Part shown: piece after piece, positions 5,801 to 5,921 of the stretch
Layout: the number at the start of each line of letters is the position of its first letter
How positions within the stretch are numbered: the first letter of the stretch is position 1
NCBI GenBank assembly: GCA_050181295.1
Contig: JBFXDI010000192.1
Coordinates: forward strand, 1 to 5,921
Reading direction: 5' to 3'
DNA: 5,921 nucleotides
Source: JBFXDI01 sp050181295
GTDB taxonomy: Bacteria; Pseudomonadota; Alphaproteobacteria; Rhizobiales; Aestuariivirgaceae
The notes under the pieces: generated by a model
Databases searched by the model: none
What the model was told of the DNA's origin: nothing
What the model saw: the letters and a program-made list of their open reading frames with translations, nothing else
Translations under genes and position numbers: made by a program

Positions 5801-5921
5801 GTCCGACCGGTCACATAGGTAACAGTTTGATCCGATCACATGGGTAACACTTTTGGATCGGTTCCAGGCTTGTTGACCTGGGATTGGGAGGTATCCTTCT
5901 TGAACTTCCCGGCTCGGTCGA
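5800..5921 (-). mobile_element. Probable terminus of an IS481-like element (runs off the window)
   Basis: Starting at T5800 the sequence becomes TGTCCGACCGGTCACATAGG and continues with a second near-identical motif. TCACAT(A/G)GGTAACA occurs at 5810-5823 and again at 5836-5849. A TGTCC end followed by spaced copies of a 'TGTTACC(C/T)ATGTG' motif (minus strand) resembles the ends of a group of IS481-type elements, as far as I remember them. The preceding palindromic repeat breaks off exactly here, which independently marks a junction. The other end and the target duplication are outside the window, and the family name is tentative. Confidence 0.5.
5836..5921 (-). CDS. Partial ORF end, possible transposase C-terminus
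   Basis: On the minus strand an open frame enters from the right edge and ends at TGA (complement of 5836-5838). The last 27 residues are hydrophilic and include DRAGKFKKDTSQSQVNKPG and then TDPKVLPM. The stop codon overlaps the inner copy of the terminal repeat, as expected for a transposase ending close to its IS terminus. No catalytic residues are visible in so short a piece, so the assignment depends on the repeat structure around it. Confidence 0.4.
   Translation of the reverse strand, partial: DRAGKFKKDTSQSQVNKPGTDPKVLPM

Noticed and set aside
5363..5839. Minus-strand frame of 158 codons spanning the IS junction and the 92-aa gene
   Set aside because: It crosses the IS boundary and the palindromic repeat, so it cannot be an ancestral gene; composition is that of a shadow frame.

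Overview
The window looks like a piece of an alphaproteobacterial chromosome, most likely Hyphomicrobiales (Rhizobiales). This rests on the high GC, the codon usage rich in GCC, CTC and GGC, and palindromic intergenic repeats with CCTTCTCCC- and CCTCCCC-type stems that are typical of that order. It holds a degraded tailed-phage fragment trapped between two insertion sequences.

Layout from left to right: the last 33 codons of an IS110-family transposase (3-101) and the right edge of that element; a RIME-like inverted repeat (111-267); a complete 733-aa P22-type phage portal gene (342-2543); a second inverted-repeat unit (2568-2700) and a leader with no gene; then four tightly packed plus-strand genes. 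These four are a modular secreted-toxin-like gene interrupted by an in-frame TAG (2886-3752), a lipoprotein whose start overlaps its stop by ATGA (3749-4228), a 176-aa protein resembling the ADP-ribosyltransferase-like domains of phage and polyvalent proteins (4261-4791), and a second lipoprotein paralogous to the first (4826-5332). A 92-aa phage-type protein follows (5381-5659). A third inverted repeat (5686-5800) is cut by what looks like the end of an IS481-like element whose transposase reads leftwards (about 5800-5921).

The portal gene and the 92-aa gene look like ordinary members of a phage head-gene cluster. The terminase that normally precedes the portal and the coat/scaffold genes that normally follow are not in the window, and IS sequences stand in those places. 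The four genes between them look like cargo. They form two 'effector-like gene + homologous lipoprotein' units. The two lipoproteins differ through their first halves but share a 196-bp block in their second halves with one mismatch. My best reading is a phage-carried effector/immunity or host-modifying cassette, partly decayed. The functional part of this is inference; the gene order, the amber codon and the shared block are visible directly.
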